DNA of 64,000 bases from a virus, in the IMG/VR virus record IMGVR_UViG_3300049719_000158, positions 25,732 through 89,731 of that record, one strand, 5' to 3'. The notes under the pieces were generated by a model. That model worked only from the letters and a program-made list of their open reading frames with translations. It was not told where the DNA came from and ran no database searches. Numbering within the stretch: position 1 is the stretch's first letter; every line of letters begins with the position of its first letter. This document shows positions 8,990 through 17,645 of the stretch, one piece after another. The position numbers and the translations under genes were made by a program.

Positions 8990-10294
8990 TTAATCTTCTT
9001 GTTCGTCTTCTACGTTAACGCGATCCAATGCCATCTCGCGTTTGATTGCTTTTCCGAGGTACTCGCGGAAACCGTCCAAAAGTTCGATCTCATTTGGATT
9101 ATTTAATAAAAATTGAATATCTTCTGGGCTCAGTTCTCCCGATGACGACAAAATATCTATATATTCGCGGATTGCATATAACGTAATTAGACGCAAATCG
9201 TCAGGATCCATCGACGCGACGTAACTTGCTTTCGCCAGCGCACGATCTACGCTCGCTTTCGCGCCTGCAACGCTAAATCCCAAGTCTTTTGCTATGTCTT
9301 TGAACGACGCGCCTTCTTTATTCGACTTAAATCTCTTCTCTTCATCGTCCTCGTCTTCATCATCTTCTTCGGTCGCTTCTTTTACTTCTCCCGTGCCAAC
9401 AGTAGCTTCCGGTTTCTTCGATTGCAGACTTTCTTGCTTTTCTGCCTGCGTCTCTTGAGCTACTTCTTCCTTTTCGCCCGTCGTTTCTTCAGCCTCAGGT
9501 TCCTCTTCTTTTTTCTTTGGCCACATTGCATCGTGTGCGTCAAGGTTCTTCTTCCACGCCTCGACTGCGGGATCCTCTGACGTCTCGATTAGAACCTTGC
9601 GAATTTCATTGCGAATTGCTTCTTCTGTTTTCATGTTGCTTCCTGGCCACACGGGCTCGTTTGTAATTGTGACTTCTGCGGGCACGTCTTCTTTAATTTC
9701 AACCCACCAGTGTGAATTTTTTCTCGTCCCACCGCCGCCCACAAAAGGTTTGTTGACTTCGCCCTTGTTGACGACCTGAAAATTAATTCCAAGCGCAGTT
9801 AGTTCTTTTGCGATTTTATTTGCAAAATCATCGGCGCGCATTCCTTGCTTGTAAAAAAATCCCCGACGCAGGACGACGTTGCCTTCTTTGTTTTTGCTAA
9901 CGTCATCAACGCCTGGCAAGTCTCCCTCTCTGACGAGCTTCACTATCCTTGACCCAAAGCTACCCTTGCCTTCAGTCAACTTTCGTGCTTCTTCAACCTT
10001 GTCATTCGTGCTCGTCGCCGTGTCTATCGCGTCCTTTATGTCGTTGTAAGCTTTGTTCACCTTTTCGTCAGGCACTTCGCCGATGTCGTTCGCCATCAGC
10101 ACGAGGCTCTTCTTGAGCTCTTCGCCATTGCGAGGTTCAACGTCCTTGTTGAAGGGATCTGTTTCAATTGCAGACGGATCTGCATTTGGGTTGACGTTCA
10201 CCGCTGTAGAGTGTGACACGCCATAGTCGTGGTTATCGAGAGCTTCCTTGACGAGCTCTGATAGCGCTTGTTTGCTGATGACAACGCTTTTCAT
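8990..10294 (-). CDS. leader-bearing protein with C-terminal sigma-like HTH
   Basis: 434 residues. The N-terminus SKQALSELVKEALDNHD fits the shared leader. A middle domain (about residues 130-210) precedes a second amphipathic stretch (EEAIRNEIRKVLIE), then a long Glu/Lys-rich low-complexity region. The C-terminal ~100 residues, from ASFKDIAKDLGFSVAGAK, look like a sigma-region-4-type helix-turn-helix followed by a helical domain. A packaged DNA-binding or transcription factor is one reading. Function is unproven. Confidence 0.6.
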   Translation of the reverse strand: MKSVVISKQALSELVKEALDNHDYGVSHSTAVNVNPNADPSAIETDPFNKDVEPRNGEELKKSLVLMANDIGEVPDEKVNKAYNDIKDAIDTATSTNDKVEEARKLTEGKGSFGSRIVKLVREGDLPGVDDVSKNKEGNVVLRRGFFYKQGMRADDFANKIAKELTALGINFQVVNKGEVNKPFVGGGGTRKNSHWWVEIKEDVPAEVTITNEPVWPGSNMKTEEAIRNEIRKVLIETSEDPAVEAWKKNLDAHDAMWPKKKEEEPEAEETTGEKEEVAQETQAEKQESLQSKKPEATVGTGEVKEATEEDDEDEDDEEKRFKSNKEGASFKDIAKDLGFSVAGAKASVDRALAKASYVASMDPDDLRLITLYAIREYIDILSSSGELSPEDIQFLLNNPNEIELLDGFREYLGKAIKREMALDRVNVEDEQED

Positions 10295-10318
10295 GTGTAT
10301 AAATAGTTTCGTGGAGAA

Positions 10319-10717
10319 TTAATTCAATTCGTTCTTTGTCTTTTTGGAGCTTTGTTGTGTAATGGCAACGTCTGTTTCAGAAATGCCTTCTCGCAATGCG
10401 TCTGCCACGATCTTGTCGAGCGTCTCAATGCTTCCCTTGAGGTTCAACACCGATTGGTAGTTCATGTTTATTGCCTTTGCGTAGTCGAGCAGCTTTACGA
10501 TTATGTCTCCAACATTCTTCAACGTCGTCCTGAATGCCACTGACCTGTTTAGCTGCTCGTCTATGTCCTTCAACGAATTCACGTCGCTTTGCACGCCCGC
10601 AATGACGTTATTGTTGACGAGCAACACCGCTTCGAGAGACTGCCTCAACAGCTCATTTTCTGCGCGCAGTGCCGCGACAACTTCACTCTTCTCAAGCAAT
10701 TTATCAATGAACTTCAT
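10319..10717 (-). CDS. coiled-coil hypothetical protein, 132 aa
   Basis: Start set at MKFIDKLLEK, which has AAGGA seven bases upstream. The sequence is helical and coiled-coil-like (LRAENELLRQSLEAVLL). No known domain. It overlaps the gene upstream by 14 bases. Confidence 0.6.
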   Translation of the reverse strand: MKFIDKLLEKSEVVAALRAENELLRQSLEAVLLVNNNVIAGVQSDVNSLKDIDEQLNRSVAFRTTLKNVGDIIVKLLDYAKAINMNYQSVLNLKGSIETLDKIVADALREGISETDVAITQQSSKKTKNELN

Positions 10718-11369
10718 CTTCTTCCTTTTCGTCAATCATGCGGTACAGGACGTCGTCGTCTATCGTTGACATGTTGTCCAAGCGCGCTCTCTCGAGCTGA
10801 TCTTTTCTAAGAGCTTTTTTCTTCAAGTGCTCCACGTCGTGCTTTGCGAGGCGCTTTGATAATTTATCCACTATACCACATGCAACGCTGTTATTAACAA
10901 TGTAGAGGCGACAAAATTCACTTAGTATCGCCTGCAAGGGCAGGTCGCTAAGCAACAACTTCACTCGGCAACGCTGTAGTATTTCCTTTGGCACGACGAA
11001 GTGCGTCAAGGTGTGTGCGTCTTTTTTCTCCTGTCGCCTGGCTTTTTCTTCGTCTGAAATGGTGTGTTGATAGAAGTAAGGCCACTTTTTGTCAGTCCTT
11101 CGTGGCTTTACGTTTTCTGCATTTATTGCTTCTTGCTTTGCTTTTTCGAGGTTTTCTTTCGCAGTTGCAAAAGCCAAGTCGTTGACAATTTTTTCTGCCT
11201 GTACCTCATTGTCAGAGTACGCCCTACAAAACTCAACGAGAGTTGCCTGCATGCTAATGTCGAGCGGCAATAATTTTTCTCTGCACTTCTGCAACACGTC
11301 CTTGTGCAACACCAGGTGCACGGTGCGGTGCGTCATGAATGGATTTGTGTTTAGCGTTTCAATTGCCAC
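10704..11369 (-). CDS. tandem ribbon-helix-helix-like protein
   Basis: 221 residues with two internal copies of one unit. Copy one runs HLVLHKDVLQKCREKLLPLD then SMQATLVEFCRAY; copy two runs HFVVPKEILQRCRVKLLLSD then PLQAILSEFCRLY. A beta strand followed by two helices with the LQA..xEFCR core resembles MetJ/Arc-type RHH repressors. Two units in one chain would make a pseudo-dimer. DNA binding is inferred. A basic linker separates the copies. Confidence 0.55.
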   Translation of the reverse strand: MAIETLNTNPFMTHRTVHLVLHKDVLQKCREKLLPLDISMQATLVEFCRAYSDNEVQAEKIVNDLAFATAKENLEKAKQEAINAENVKPRRTDKKWPYFYQHTISDEEKARRQEKKDAHTLTHFVVPKEILQRCRVKLLLSDLPLQAILSEFCRLYIVNNSVACGIVDKLSKRLAKHDVEHLKKKALRKDQLERARLDNMSTIDDDVLYRMIDEKEEDEVH

Positions 11370-11383
11370 GATAAAATTATAAT

Positions 11384-11959
11384 TTACGAAAGTCCGTACT
11401 GTACACCTTGCGCGTAGCCATAGTCTAACAAACGAAGTTCACCATCTGCATTTGTTCCCCACTGTTGTGGAATTGCTAGTTCATCAAGATATAATCCTCC
11501 ATCAATACATTCTTTCGCAATTTTAATAAACGTATTGTCTAGGTCGATTCCATCAGACGCATCGTATACTAAATCTGACACATATCGTCCTGTTAATTTT
11601 TTAAATTGTTCGTCAGTTTCAATTGGATTCACGAGCTCACAAACCAACCATGACGGTTCGCTGCCTTCTTCGTGTTTTAAAATTTTTGTCACCGGTAAGT
11701 TTTTCAAACGTTCATAGTTACGAACCTCAAACGCATTTTGTTTAAGACCACGTAAACATGTAGCAATTTTTAAAACTGAGTGTGACGTCAACAAATACGC
11801 TGCTCGCGATGAGTTACCAAGACATTTTAGCCGTTCTTGTGCATATCTTCGAAGAATGACTATGTCATTGTCTTCAATGCTCAAAAATTCATTCCATTTG
11901 AACTTCTTGCTTGTCTCCTGTCGAATTTTTTCACGTATGAGTTGACGTAATAAGTCCAT
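11384..11959 (-). CDS. leader-bearing protein-kinase-like protein
   Basis: 191 residues. It begins MDLLRQLIREKIRQETSKKF, a version of the shared leader. The body has LGNSSRAAYLLTSHSVLKIA (glycine-rich loop and VLK lysine-like), QNAFEVRNYERL and, near the end, WGTNADGELRLLDYGY, reminiscent of the kinase DFG region. The usual HRD catalytic loop is not obvious, so activity is uncertain. A packaged kinase-like effector is an attractive hypothesis. Confidence 0.55.
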   Translation of the reverse strand: MDLLRQLIREKIRQETSKKFKWNEFLSIEDNDIVILRRYAQERLKCLGNSSRAAYLLTSHSVLKIATCLRGLKQNAFEVRNYERLKNLPVTKILKHEEGSEPSWLVCELVNPIETDEQFKKLTGRYVSDLVYDASDGIDLDNTFIKIAKECIDGGLYLDELAIPQQWGTNADGELRLLDYGYAQGVQYGLS

Positions 11960-11963
11960 CGCA

Positions 11964-12467
11964 TCACCCAGCCGCTGACGTCAATTCTGGGCCGCCGCCG
12001 ATGCCAGAATTGGGAGAAGCGTACTCACTGTCCTCGACGTCCTCTTGAGACTTGCCTACGACCAATCCATGTTGCTCTCTCAGCGCGTCCTCGAACGAGG
12101 TCACGATTGACTTGTTGTATGACTTCGTCAAGAAATTCTTTGCTCTGTTGACTATCGTGTCATGAAACTCAAGCAAGTTCTCGTAATTCTCGATCATGTT
12201 TGCGATGCTGTTCGCAAAGTTTTCAACGTCAAACTCGTCGAGCGTCTCGTCCTGCTTTGATTGTGTAGGCATGTCGCCTTCAAGGAGCTGGCGACAATAA
12301 CCAAACCAATCGTGCGTTTCGTTCTTCGCCTTGTGAGCCTCTTGTTCATATTCAGAAAAATAACGATCCAACTGATTATCTAACGACGCGCCAAGAACTC
12401 GCTTGTCTTTAATGACATTGCCCTCTTCATTGATCAATTGTCGAAGCTCTCGTAGTGTAATTTTCAT
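11964..12467 (-). CDS. leader-bearing hypothetical protein
   Basis: 167 residues beginning MKITLRELRQLINEEGNVIK, one of the clearest copies of the leader (LINE|E). The rest is helical and acidic, ending ASPNSGIGGGPELTSAAG. It overlaps the gene upstream by 4 bases (ATGA). Confidence 0.7.
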   Translation of the reverse strand: MKITLRELRQLINEEGNVIKDKRVLGASLDNQLDRYFSEYEQEAHKAKNETHDWFGYCRQLLEGDMPTQSKQDETLDEFDVENFANSIANMIENYENLLEFHDTIVNRAKNFLTKSYNKSIVTSFEDALREQHGLVVGKSQEDVEDSEYASPNSGIGGGPELTSAAG

Positions 12468-13168
12468 AGCAACCTTGCGATTTTTTCTGATTTATTAAAT
12501 CTTTCTTCGATCACATTCCAATTTATGCTGCGCATGAACGCAATCGCTGCAGACTTTTTGTCGGTCGAGTAGTCGATTATGTTTGCGTGCTCGTACATGT
12601 CCAAGACTATCAGCGGCATGAAGCCCACCATGACGTCCTGTGACATGTTACTGATTATTGTGTTAATGTACGACTTTAGGAAAAAGTTATATCCACAAAC
12701 TGCCCATCCATTGCCGGCAGACAACGCGCAGGCAATGAAGTCTGTCTGCCAATCGTCAAACGTTCCGAATGTGCTCGACAACTTCATGTAAGGGAGACTG
12801 TCGACGTAGCACTCCGAATGAGGATCGAACGCATTAGCAAAGTATAATTCATGTAGTTGAACTGCGTTCAAGTTGTAAGTCTCATCGAGCTTCAGCAATC
12901 GAAACGTGCTGTGCCTTGAGTTCGTTTCATCTTTGTTCACGCCGTCGAGCTCAGCGCTCACCCTGTTAAAAGTTTCAACGTATTGCTTGTACAGCTCGGT
13001 GTGCAGCTTCTTCGTGCGTTCAGATGTGAGCTCTGAAACTTGCTTGTATTGCTTTGGCTCAGCAACGTAAGCCTCACCAAGCAGGTCTGACTTTGCGCCC
13101 TTCACGCTCGTCTTGACGATTGACTTAATGTCGAGCGAGCCAATGAGTTCTTCAATTGATTTTTTCAT
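12464..13168 (-). CDS. hypothetical protein, 234 aa
   Basis: Start chosen at ATG (MKKSIEELIGSLD); an earlier TTG is possible. Globular and largely helical, with aromatic residues (NGWAVCGYNFFLKSYINTII). No family recognised. It is ATGA-coupled to the downstream leader protein, so the two may function together. Confidence 0.65.
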   Translation of the reverse strand: MKKSIEELIGSLDIKSIVKTSVKGAKSDLLGEAYVAEPKQYKQVSELTSERTKKLHTELYKQYVETFNRVSAELDGVNKDETNSRHSTFRLLKLDETYNLNAVQLHELYFANAFDPHSECYVDSLPYMKLSSTFGTFDDWQTDFIACALSAGNGWAVCGYNFFLKSYINTIISNMSQDVMVGFMPLIVLDMYEHANIIDYSTDKKSAAIAFMRSINWNVIEERFNKSEKIARLL

Positions 13169-13191
13169 GTTCAACCTATAAGTATTTGTGA

Positions 13192-14134
13192 TTACGTTAG
13201 TTCAATCGGTAAATCTTTACGTTTAAATTGCGCATCTGTGACGCGTATTAATTTTAATTCATTTTCATTAAAATATTTGTCTTGTTCACGATCTGTGAGA
13301 TATTTTTTGTGTATCTGAACGTCACGCGGATGTTTATATTCAGCAATTACATCTAACGAGCGATTTAGACCGTGCCAATAGACACCATCAAACTGAACAT
13401 ATGTATTAATATCTTTGATGTAAAAGTCTATTGGCCATCCTTTGATTGAAATTTGACGTTCAACATTGATAAATTTTTTGCATAAAAATACGTAAAAATC
13501 GTCTTCTATTTTTGATTTTGCGTATGTACCATTTTTCTTCATTGTTTCATGTCGTTGTCTTGCACGTTTTTGTTGCGTCAAAATGAATTCTTAACATTAT
13601 TCCATTGTCTTTAATATTTTTCCACATTTTCATAGTACCTGCGACTGCTTTTGCAAGCACTTCTGGGCGTGCGACATTACACTCAACACCATATTTTTCA
13701 ATACACGTTTGTTTTATTTTTTCTTTCACACTTTTAGCTTGTTGATGATGTTCAACGCCAAAACGTACAAGACACGTTTGTTTTACTTTTTCTTTACATT
13801 CTTGTGTTTGAGAATAAAATTCAACACCGTTTTTATCAAAACAATTTTGTTTAATTGTTTGTCTTACTTCTTGCGCTTGCCATGGATTCTCAACGCCATA
13901 GTGAATAATACATGTTTCTTTAGATTTTTCTCTAATTTTTCCATGTCCAAGTGATATTTTCATACATTCAAGCGAACAATAATGACATTCACTTTCAATT
14001 GTTAATCCACCTCTGTGTTTGTTTTTACGTGAAAATTCTATACTACACGTATCACATTTTAACAAAACATATTCAATCATTAAATGAGAATGAGATGGAC
14101 GTTTGTGTGGTAAGAAATACGTAGATATAAACAC
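13192..14134 (-). pseudogene. frameshifted EDxHD (Vsr-like) homing endonuclease
   Basis: The upstream frame (13547-14134) holds a zinc-like Cys cluster (CDTCSIEFSRKNKHRGG...CHYCSLEC) and repeats of the KxxxxTCxxxYGVEN type. The downstream frame (13192-13581) holds the nuclease core: SKIEDDFYVFL, GWPIDFYIKDINTYVQFDG and VYWHGLNR. It is a homologue of the intact enzyme at 26.8 kb. The frame changes around 13.55-13.6 kb, so no full-length enzyme would be made unless the change is a sequence error. Confidence 0.75.
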
Positions 14135-14165
14135 ATTAAAATTATAATATATGTGTTATTACTTG

Positions 14166-14447
14166 TCATTCAAGGACGTATTCATTCTCGAACGTTGTAG
14201 CATCAACGATAAATAATTTACCTTCTGACGTTCGAAGTACGACATCTTGAGGTGAAACACTGTCAACTGTGTATTTTAATCCGGATTTACGATGTTGGAC
14301 CTTTAGCTCAGGTGCAACCAATATCGTGTCTTTGTCACCAACAACACCGGAGAACGTAATGTTTGCCTTTTCGCACAGCGTCTTGACGCGAGACGTCCAT
14401 TCTTCTCGCATTACGTCGATGATGTCTGTTTCAGTGAGCTTACGCAT
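14166..14447 (-). CDS. leader-bearing hypothetical protein, 93 aa
   Basis: Start set at MRKLTETDIIDVMREEW, two bases before the end of the gene upstream. The first ~17 residues resemble the shared leader (DVMRE|E). The rest is beta-rich (KHRKSGLKYTVDSVSPQDVV like). No known function. Confidence 0.6.
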   Translation of the reverse strand: MRKLTETDIIDVMREEWTSRVKTLCEKANITFSGVVGDKDTILVAPELKVQHRKSGLKYTVDSVSPQDVVLRTSEGKLFIVDATTFENEYVLE

Positions 14448-14448
14448 G

Positions 14449-14685
14449 TTATCTACTAACAATCTTCTCAACTTGTGAGATCATTTCAGGAATAAAAGAC
14501 GATTGAGCGTATTTGAGCGTTGAAAGGATCTCAACGTAATCATTGGTTGTTTTCATTTTGTCTATCATTTGTGATAAACTTTCAAGATCATTAAAAATAT
14601 CTTGTTTTCTGCGCCACCCAGATGAATATGCGTCAAGTTCTTCATTGATGATACGTCGTAATTGTGATGTCTTAATCGTCGACAT
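14449..14685 (-). CDS. leader-bearing hypothetical protein, 78 aa
   Basis: Starts MSTIKTSQLRRIINEELDAY, a clear copy of the leader with IINE|E. The remaining ~55 residues are helical (DIFNDLESLSQMIDKMKTT). Candidate small internal head protein. Confidence 0.65.
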   Translation of the reverse strand: MSTIKTSQLRRIINEELDAYSSGWRRKQDIFNDLESLSQMIDKMKTTNDYVEILSTLKYAQSSFIPEMISQVEKIVSR

Positions 14686-14695
14686 GTTATATTAA

Positions 14696-15232
14696 TTATT
14701 CGCCTGTCCAAACTTTACCGTCAAACGTTCTAATTAGGCCTAAACTAATTTTCTGAATTTCTTCTAATGTCGGTGGAATTATGTGTGTTCTCACTTCAAT
14801 TCCCGCTTCTCTCAGCATGTTCAATGCAACCATGAAAGTTTCACCCATACCGCCCGTAGGAGCATCTGTGCCGTCAGGAAACACGACAGTCTTTATTCCC
14901 GATTGTATGATCGCCCGTGCGCAGTCGGCACAGGGCGAGTGATTACAGTACAACGTGCATCCCTCAAGACTTTCACCACGACGCGCCGCAGCGTATACTG
15001 CATTTCGCTCAGCGTGCTCAACCCAGAAATATTTTGTTGGGCGCTCTGAGCGTTCTTCAACGTCATCTGACAAATTTCTTGGTATTCCGTTGTAGCCTGT
15101 CGCCCTGACGTTGCGCACGTCATCGACTATGACTGCGCCCACCTTCGTGGACGTGTCCTTTGACCATGATGATATCAGTTTGGCGAGCTCAAGAAACCGA
15201 TTGTCCCATTTGTTACTCACTTTGTCACCCAT
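14696..15232 (-). CDS. dCMP deaminase
   Basis: 178 residues of the zinc-dependent cytidine/deoxycytidylate deaminase fold: HAERNAVYAAA (zinc His and catalytic Glu) and SPCADCARAI (two zinc Cys). RDLSDDVEER-type and VVFPDGTD segments agree with phage dCMP deaminases. It makes dUMP from dCMP for ThyX. Because dCMP is also the substrate of the hydroxymethylase at 16.4 kb, the two enzymes would share one pool, as in T4. Confidence 0.92.
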   Translation of the reverse strand: MGDKVSNKWDNRFLELAKLISSWSKDTSTKVGAVIVDDVRNVRATGYNGIPRNLSDDVEERSERPTKYFWVEHAERNAVYAAARRGESLEGCTLYCNHSPCADCARAIIQSGIKTVVFPDGTDAPTGGMGETFMVALNMLREAGIEVRTHIIPPTLEEIQKISLGLIRTFDGKVWTGE

Positions 15233-15368
15233 CGTAGCTGTTGCATGTATTGTTCTCGAACGTTAGCTCGTGAAGACACATCACCTGGGTTGTCACTGCT
15301 AAAACAATTGACGACGCGAGGCACGTCTCAATGAGGCACGCTGACACAACACACGTAGCTTCAATCAT
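15217..15368 (-). CDS. small protein, probable frameshift, Cys-rich start
   Basis: An ATG overlaps the stop of the upstream gene (ATGA) and opens MIEATCVVSACLIETCLASS. A second frame entering near 15324 reads PRVVNCFSSDNPGDVSSRAN and then REQYMQQLRWVTK, overlapping the deaminase start. The second half looks more protein-like than the continuation of the first, so one indel may have split a ~50-residue gene. Alternatively only the 35-residue GTG-started frame (15217-15324) is real. Confidence 0.35.
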
Positions 15369-16171
15369 TTCTTTGTCTTCCATTCTTTCACAGACGTGCG
15401 TGAGACTTCAACGAGCTCGTACTCAACGACTTCGCAGTCGTAGTCTTTACTGTAATGGTCGTTGTACGCTACCATGTGAGCGCTCACGTGACCACGCGTT
15501 GACCACGTTTTACCAACTTTTGTGAACACATTCGACCCAAGAGACGGTAATCGAAACAGTCCGGTTTTCTTGTTGCGAATTTTGTAGACTTTTTGTCTTT
15601 GATTTTCAGAATCACGTATGTCAATTTCACACAATTTAGAAAGTTGATCATGAAGCGCTTTTGCATCAATTGATTTATTTCCCCATGACGAAAGCAATGT
15701 GTTAAGTTTTGCGTCGTCTTTTTCGTCCCACTTAAGATCTGTTTTTACTTGAGTGGTGTCAATTCTATTTCCAACACACACTTTGTCGTCATAATGACGA
15801 GGATACCACTTCTTTGCACATGTGTTACATTTCATCATACCGTTTAACGTGTATGTAACATTTTTTGATGTACATTCCGGACAATATCCCATTGTAAGCG
15901 ATATTTGTTCGCGGTGTCTGTCACAATTTCCATCATGATCATAGTCACGTTCGCAGCACTGTTCGCCTTGAAATGCCCAGTAGACAAATTCTTTGAACAG
16001 TTCTCTTGAAACACAATAAACGTTCGTGTTTTCCTTTTCGTGATTGAACGGCCGCCAACAACCCGTGCCTTCAGTAAAATAGTCTTGATCGCTGAGCCAA
16101 TTATCAAACGGAGAATATTTCGAAACTTCAATCACAATTTCATTCAATCGATTTTTTCGAATGTCAATCAT
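15365..16171 (-). CDS. hypothetical protein with zinc ribbon, 268 aa
   Basis: Residues ~93-120 hold YCPECTSKNVTYTLNGMMKC then NTC, a CxxC...CxxC zinc ribbon. Upstream is QCCERDYDHDGNCDRHR, a second Cys/His cluster. The C-terminal part (SLGSNVFTKVGKTWSTRGHV...) is a separate domain. No enzymatic assignment possible. It shares four bases with the small gene downstream. Confidence 0.65.
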   Translation of the reverse strand: MIDIRKNRLNEIVIEVSKYSPFDNWLSDQDYFTEGTGCWRPFNHEKENTNVYCVSRELFKEFVYWAFQGEQCCERDYDHDGNCDRHREQISLTMGYCPECTSKNVTYTLNGMMKCNTCAKKWYPRHYDDKVCVGNRIDTTQVKTDLKWDEKDDAKLNTLLSSWGNKSIDAKALHDQLSKLCEIDIRDSENQRQKVYKIRNKKTGLFRLPSLGSNVFTKVGKTWSTRGHVSAHMVAYNDHYSKDYDCEVVEYELVEVSRTSVKEWKTKK

Positions 16172-16347
16172 CTTTCAATCCTCTTTTGCTTTGCAAACTC
16201 AAGCGCGTGTGAGATCCAATCACATGAAATCACACCGTCGATCACCTTGTCGTACACTTCGTTCACCGCATCCTGTATTTGATACCACGATGTAGCAGTT
16301 TTAATTTTACTCTCAAACATGACAATTTCGTAAGGCTTGTTTTCCAT
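16168..16347 (-). CDS. small hypothetical protein, 59 aa
   Basis: Start chosen at MENKPYEIVM, with GGAAAG eight bases upstream. Helical (SWYQIQDAVNEVYDKVIDGV). It lies between the hydroxymethylase and the zinc-ribbon protein, overlapping the latter by 4 bases. Confidence 0.6.
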   Translation of the reverse strand: MENKPYEIVMFESKIKTATSWYQIQDAVNEVYDKVIDGVISCDWISHALEFAKQKRIER

Positions 16348-16352
16348 GACAT

Positions 16353-17093
16353 TCACTTTCCATACAATTCTTCATAACGACGCTTCGTGATGCTAATTTC
16401 ACCAGTTTTTGCATAGTGATCTATGAGATAGAAGTGCCTGGAATAGATGTGGAGACTGCCTGCGTTCCAATAAAGATCACCAACGGGATAACCAATTTCT
16501 TGTACAAATTCTTTCAAAATTGTCTGCTGCCATGCACAATCGTTGCGGAGTCCCAGTATCGCGTCCGAGGAACGCATCGTGACTATCGCATTCAATTTTC
16601 CGTCACGCATTAGATATTGCACACAATTCGTACAAACAAAATCTTGACGTCCATTCAAATTATACTCGCTCCACATCGTGGGACGCGTATAGATGATGAT
16701 TGCTCTCCTGCTTTCGGGATTTTTCTTTAGCTCTTCAACTGCGTGTTCGAATTGGCGACCGTTTGCTTCTGATTTGACAATGTGGCCATAATTTGAATTG
16801 ATGAACCCATCCTTGTCAGCAACTGCTTTCCACACTGCGGGTGCACCACCCGGAATGTCGTTCACGTTCAGTGACATTGACTTGTACCACGCAAGCTCTC
16901 TCTCGATGTACTCGTGATTTAATTCTCCAAAGATCGTGTTCTCGTCAACAACAAACGTCGCATTGATGATCTCGACTGTGTCACCACCCATCAACGAAGT
17001 CATTGACGCTTCCCTGCAATAACCTGTGAACTTCTTCGCTTTGTATAAATTAACGAACTCTTTACGTACGTCTGCTACTGTGTGATGTTGCAT
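16353..17093 (-). CDS. deoxycytidylate hydroxymethylase (T4 gp42-like)
   Basis: 246 residues from MQHHTVADVRKEF, the same length as T4 gp42; a GTG ten codons upstream is less likely. It has the thymidylate-synthase fold with the gp42 pattern: INATFVVDENTIFGELN, INSNYGHI, ESRRAIIIYTRPTMW, FVCTNCVQYLMRDGKLNA (catalytic Cys), MRSSDAILGLRNDCAWQ, AGSLHIYSRHFYLIDH. In LGLRND, the Asn that thymidylate synthase uses for dUMP is Asp, as in gp42, which favours dCMP. It adds a hydroxymethyl group from methylene-THF to dCMP. This strongly implies hydroxymethylcytosine in the phage DNA. Confidence 0.93.
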   Translation of the reverse strand: MQHHTVADVRKEFVNLYKAKKFTGYCREASMTSLMGGDTVEIINATFVVDENTIFGELNHEYIERELAWYKSMSLNVNDIPGGAPAVWKAVADKDGFINSNYGHIVKSEANGRQFEHAVEELKKNPESRRAIIIYTRPTMWSEYNLNGRQDFVCTNCVQYLMRDGKLNAIVTMRSSDAILGLRNDCAWQQTILKEFVQEIGYPVGDLYWNAGSLHIYSRHFYLIDHYAKTGEISITKRRYEELYGK

Positions 17094-17119
17094 GGTAATA
17101 TTGTATTCAACTCGTTGCG

Positions 17120-17383
17120 TCACGTATTGTCATTGACCCACTTAAACACGTCGTCGCCAAAAACCGTCGTCATCATGCACTCATATGCCCAGTGTTGAAT
17201 GTCCTTGATTTCATACCCGTATTCACAAACGTGATCAACATTTTTCTTCGCAAGTTCAACGAGTTCATGCCAGTCGATACATAATTGTACATTTGGCTTC
17301 TCGCTTTTAACACGTTTACGACGTTCTAACTCTTCAATGAGTTCATCGTCATTGACGTCACGTAAAATACTCTCAAGGTTCAT
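17120..17383 (-). CDS. small hypothetical protein, 87 aa
   Basis: Start set at MNLESILRDV, overlapping the gene upstream by 11 bases. Sequence contains DDELIEELERRKRVKSE and a conserved-looking WAYECMMTTVFGDDVFKWVN end. Similar small proteins occur in T4-like phages, but I cannot name it. Confidence 0.6.
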   Translation of the reverse strand: MNLESILRDVNDDELIEELERRKRVKSEKPNVQLCIDWHELVELAKKNVDHVCEYGYEIKDIQHWAYECMMTTVFGDDVFKWVNDNT

Positions 17384-17645
17384 TTTTTGTCTCGCTCTTT
17401 CGCTTACGTGACTTCTTCTCGCGTGGTGGCAGTGCCAACACGACTTTTTGCTTCCCATCGTCTATCTCAACATTTGCAACAAAGTCAAACTTCTTCAGTT
17501 CATATAACTTATCAGTGTCACACCAGCCACCCACGGTGGTTGTGAGCACGAGGTCGACGTTGAGTAACTTTTTGCGCGACAGCTTGCATGCACACTTGAA
17601 TGCGTCGCTTGAAGTTGTCACAATAACGTAATCAACGGTCATCAT
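17373..17645 (-). CDS. hypothetical protein, 90 aa
   Basis: Alpha/beta pattern with a strongly basic C-terminus (REKKSRKRKSETK). No family recognised. Overlaps both neighbours by about a dozen bases. Confidence 0.6.
   Translation of the reverse strand: MMTVDYVIVTTSSDAFKCACKLSRKKLLNVDLVLTTTVGGWCDTDKLYELKKFDFVANVEIDDGKQKVVLALPPREKKSRKRKSETKNEP

Noticed and set aside
10298-10305. TATAAATA late-promoter-like octamer next to the 434-residue gene.
   Set aside because: It is on the plus strand while the adjacent genes are all on the minus strand; probably chance in AT-rich spacer.
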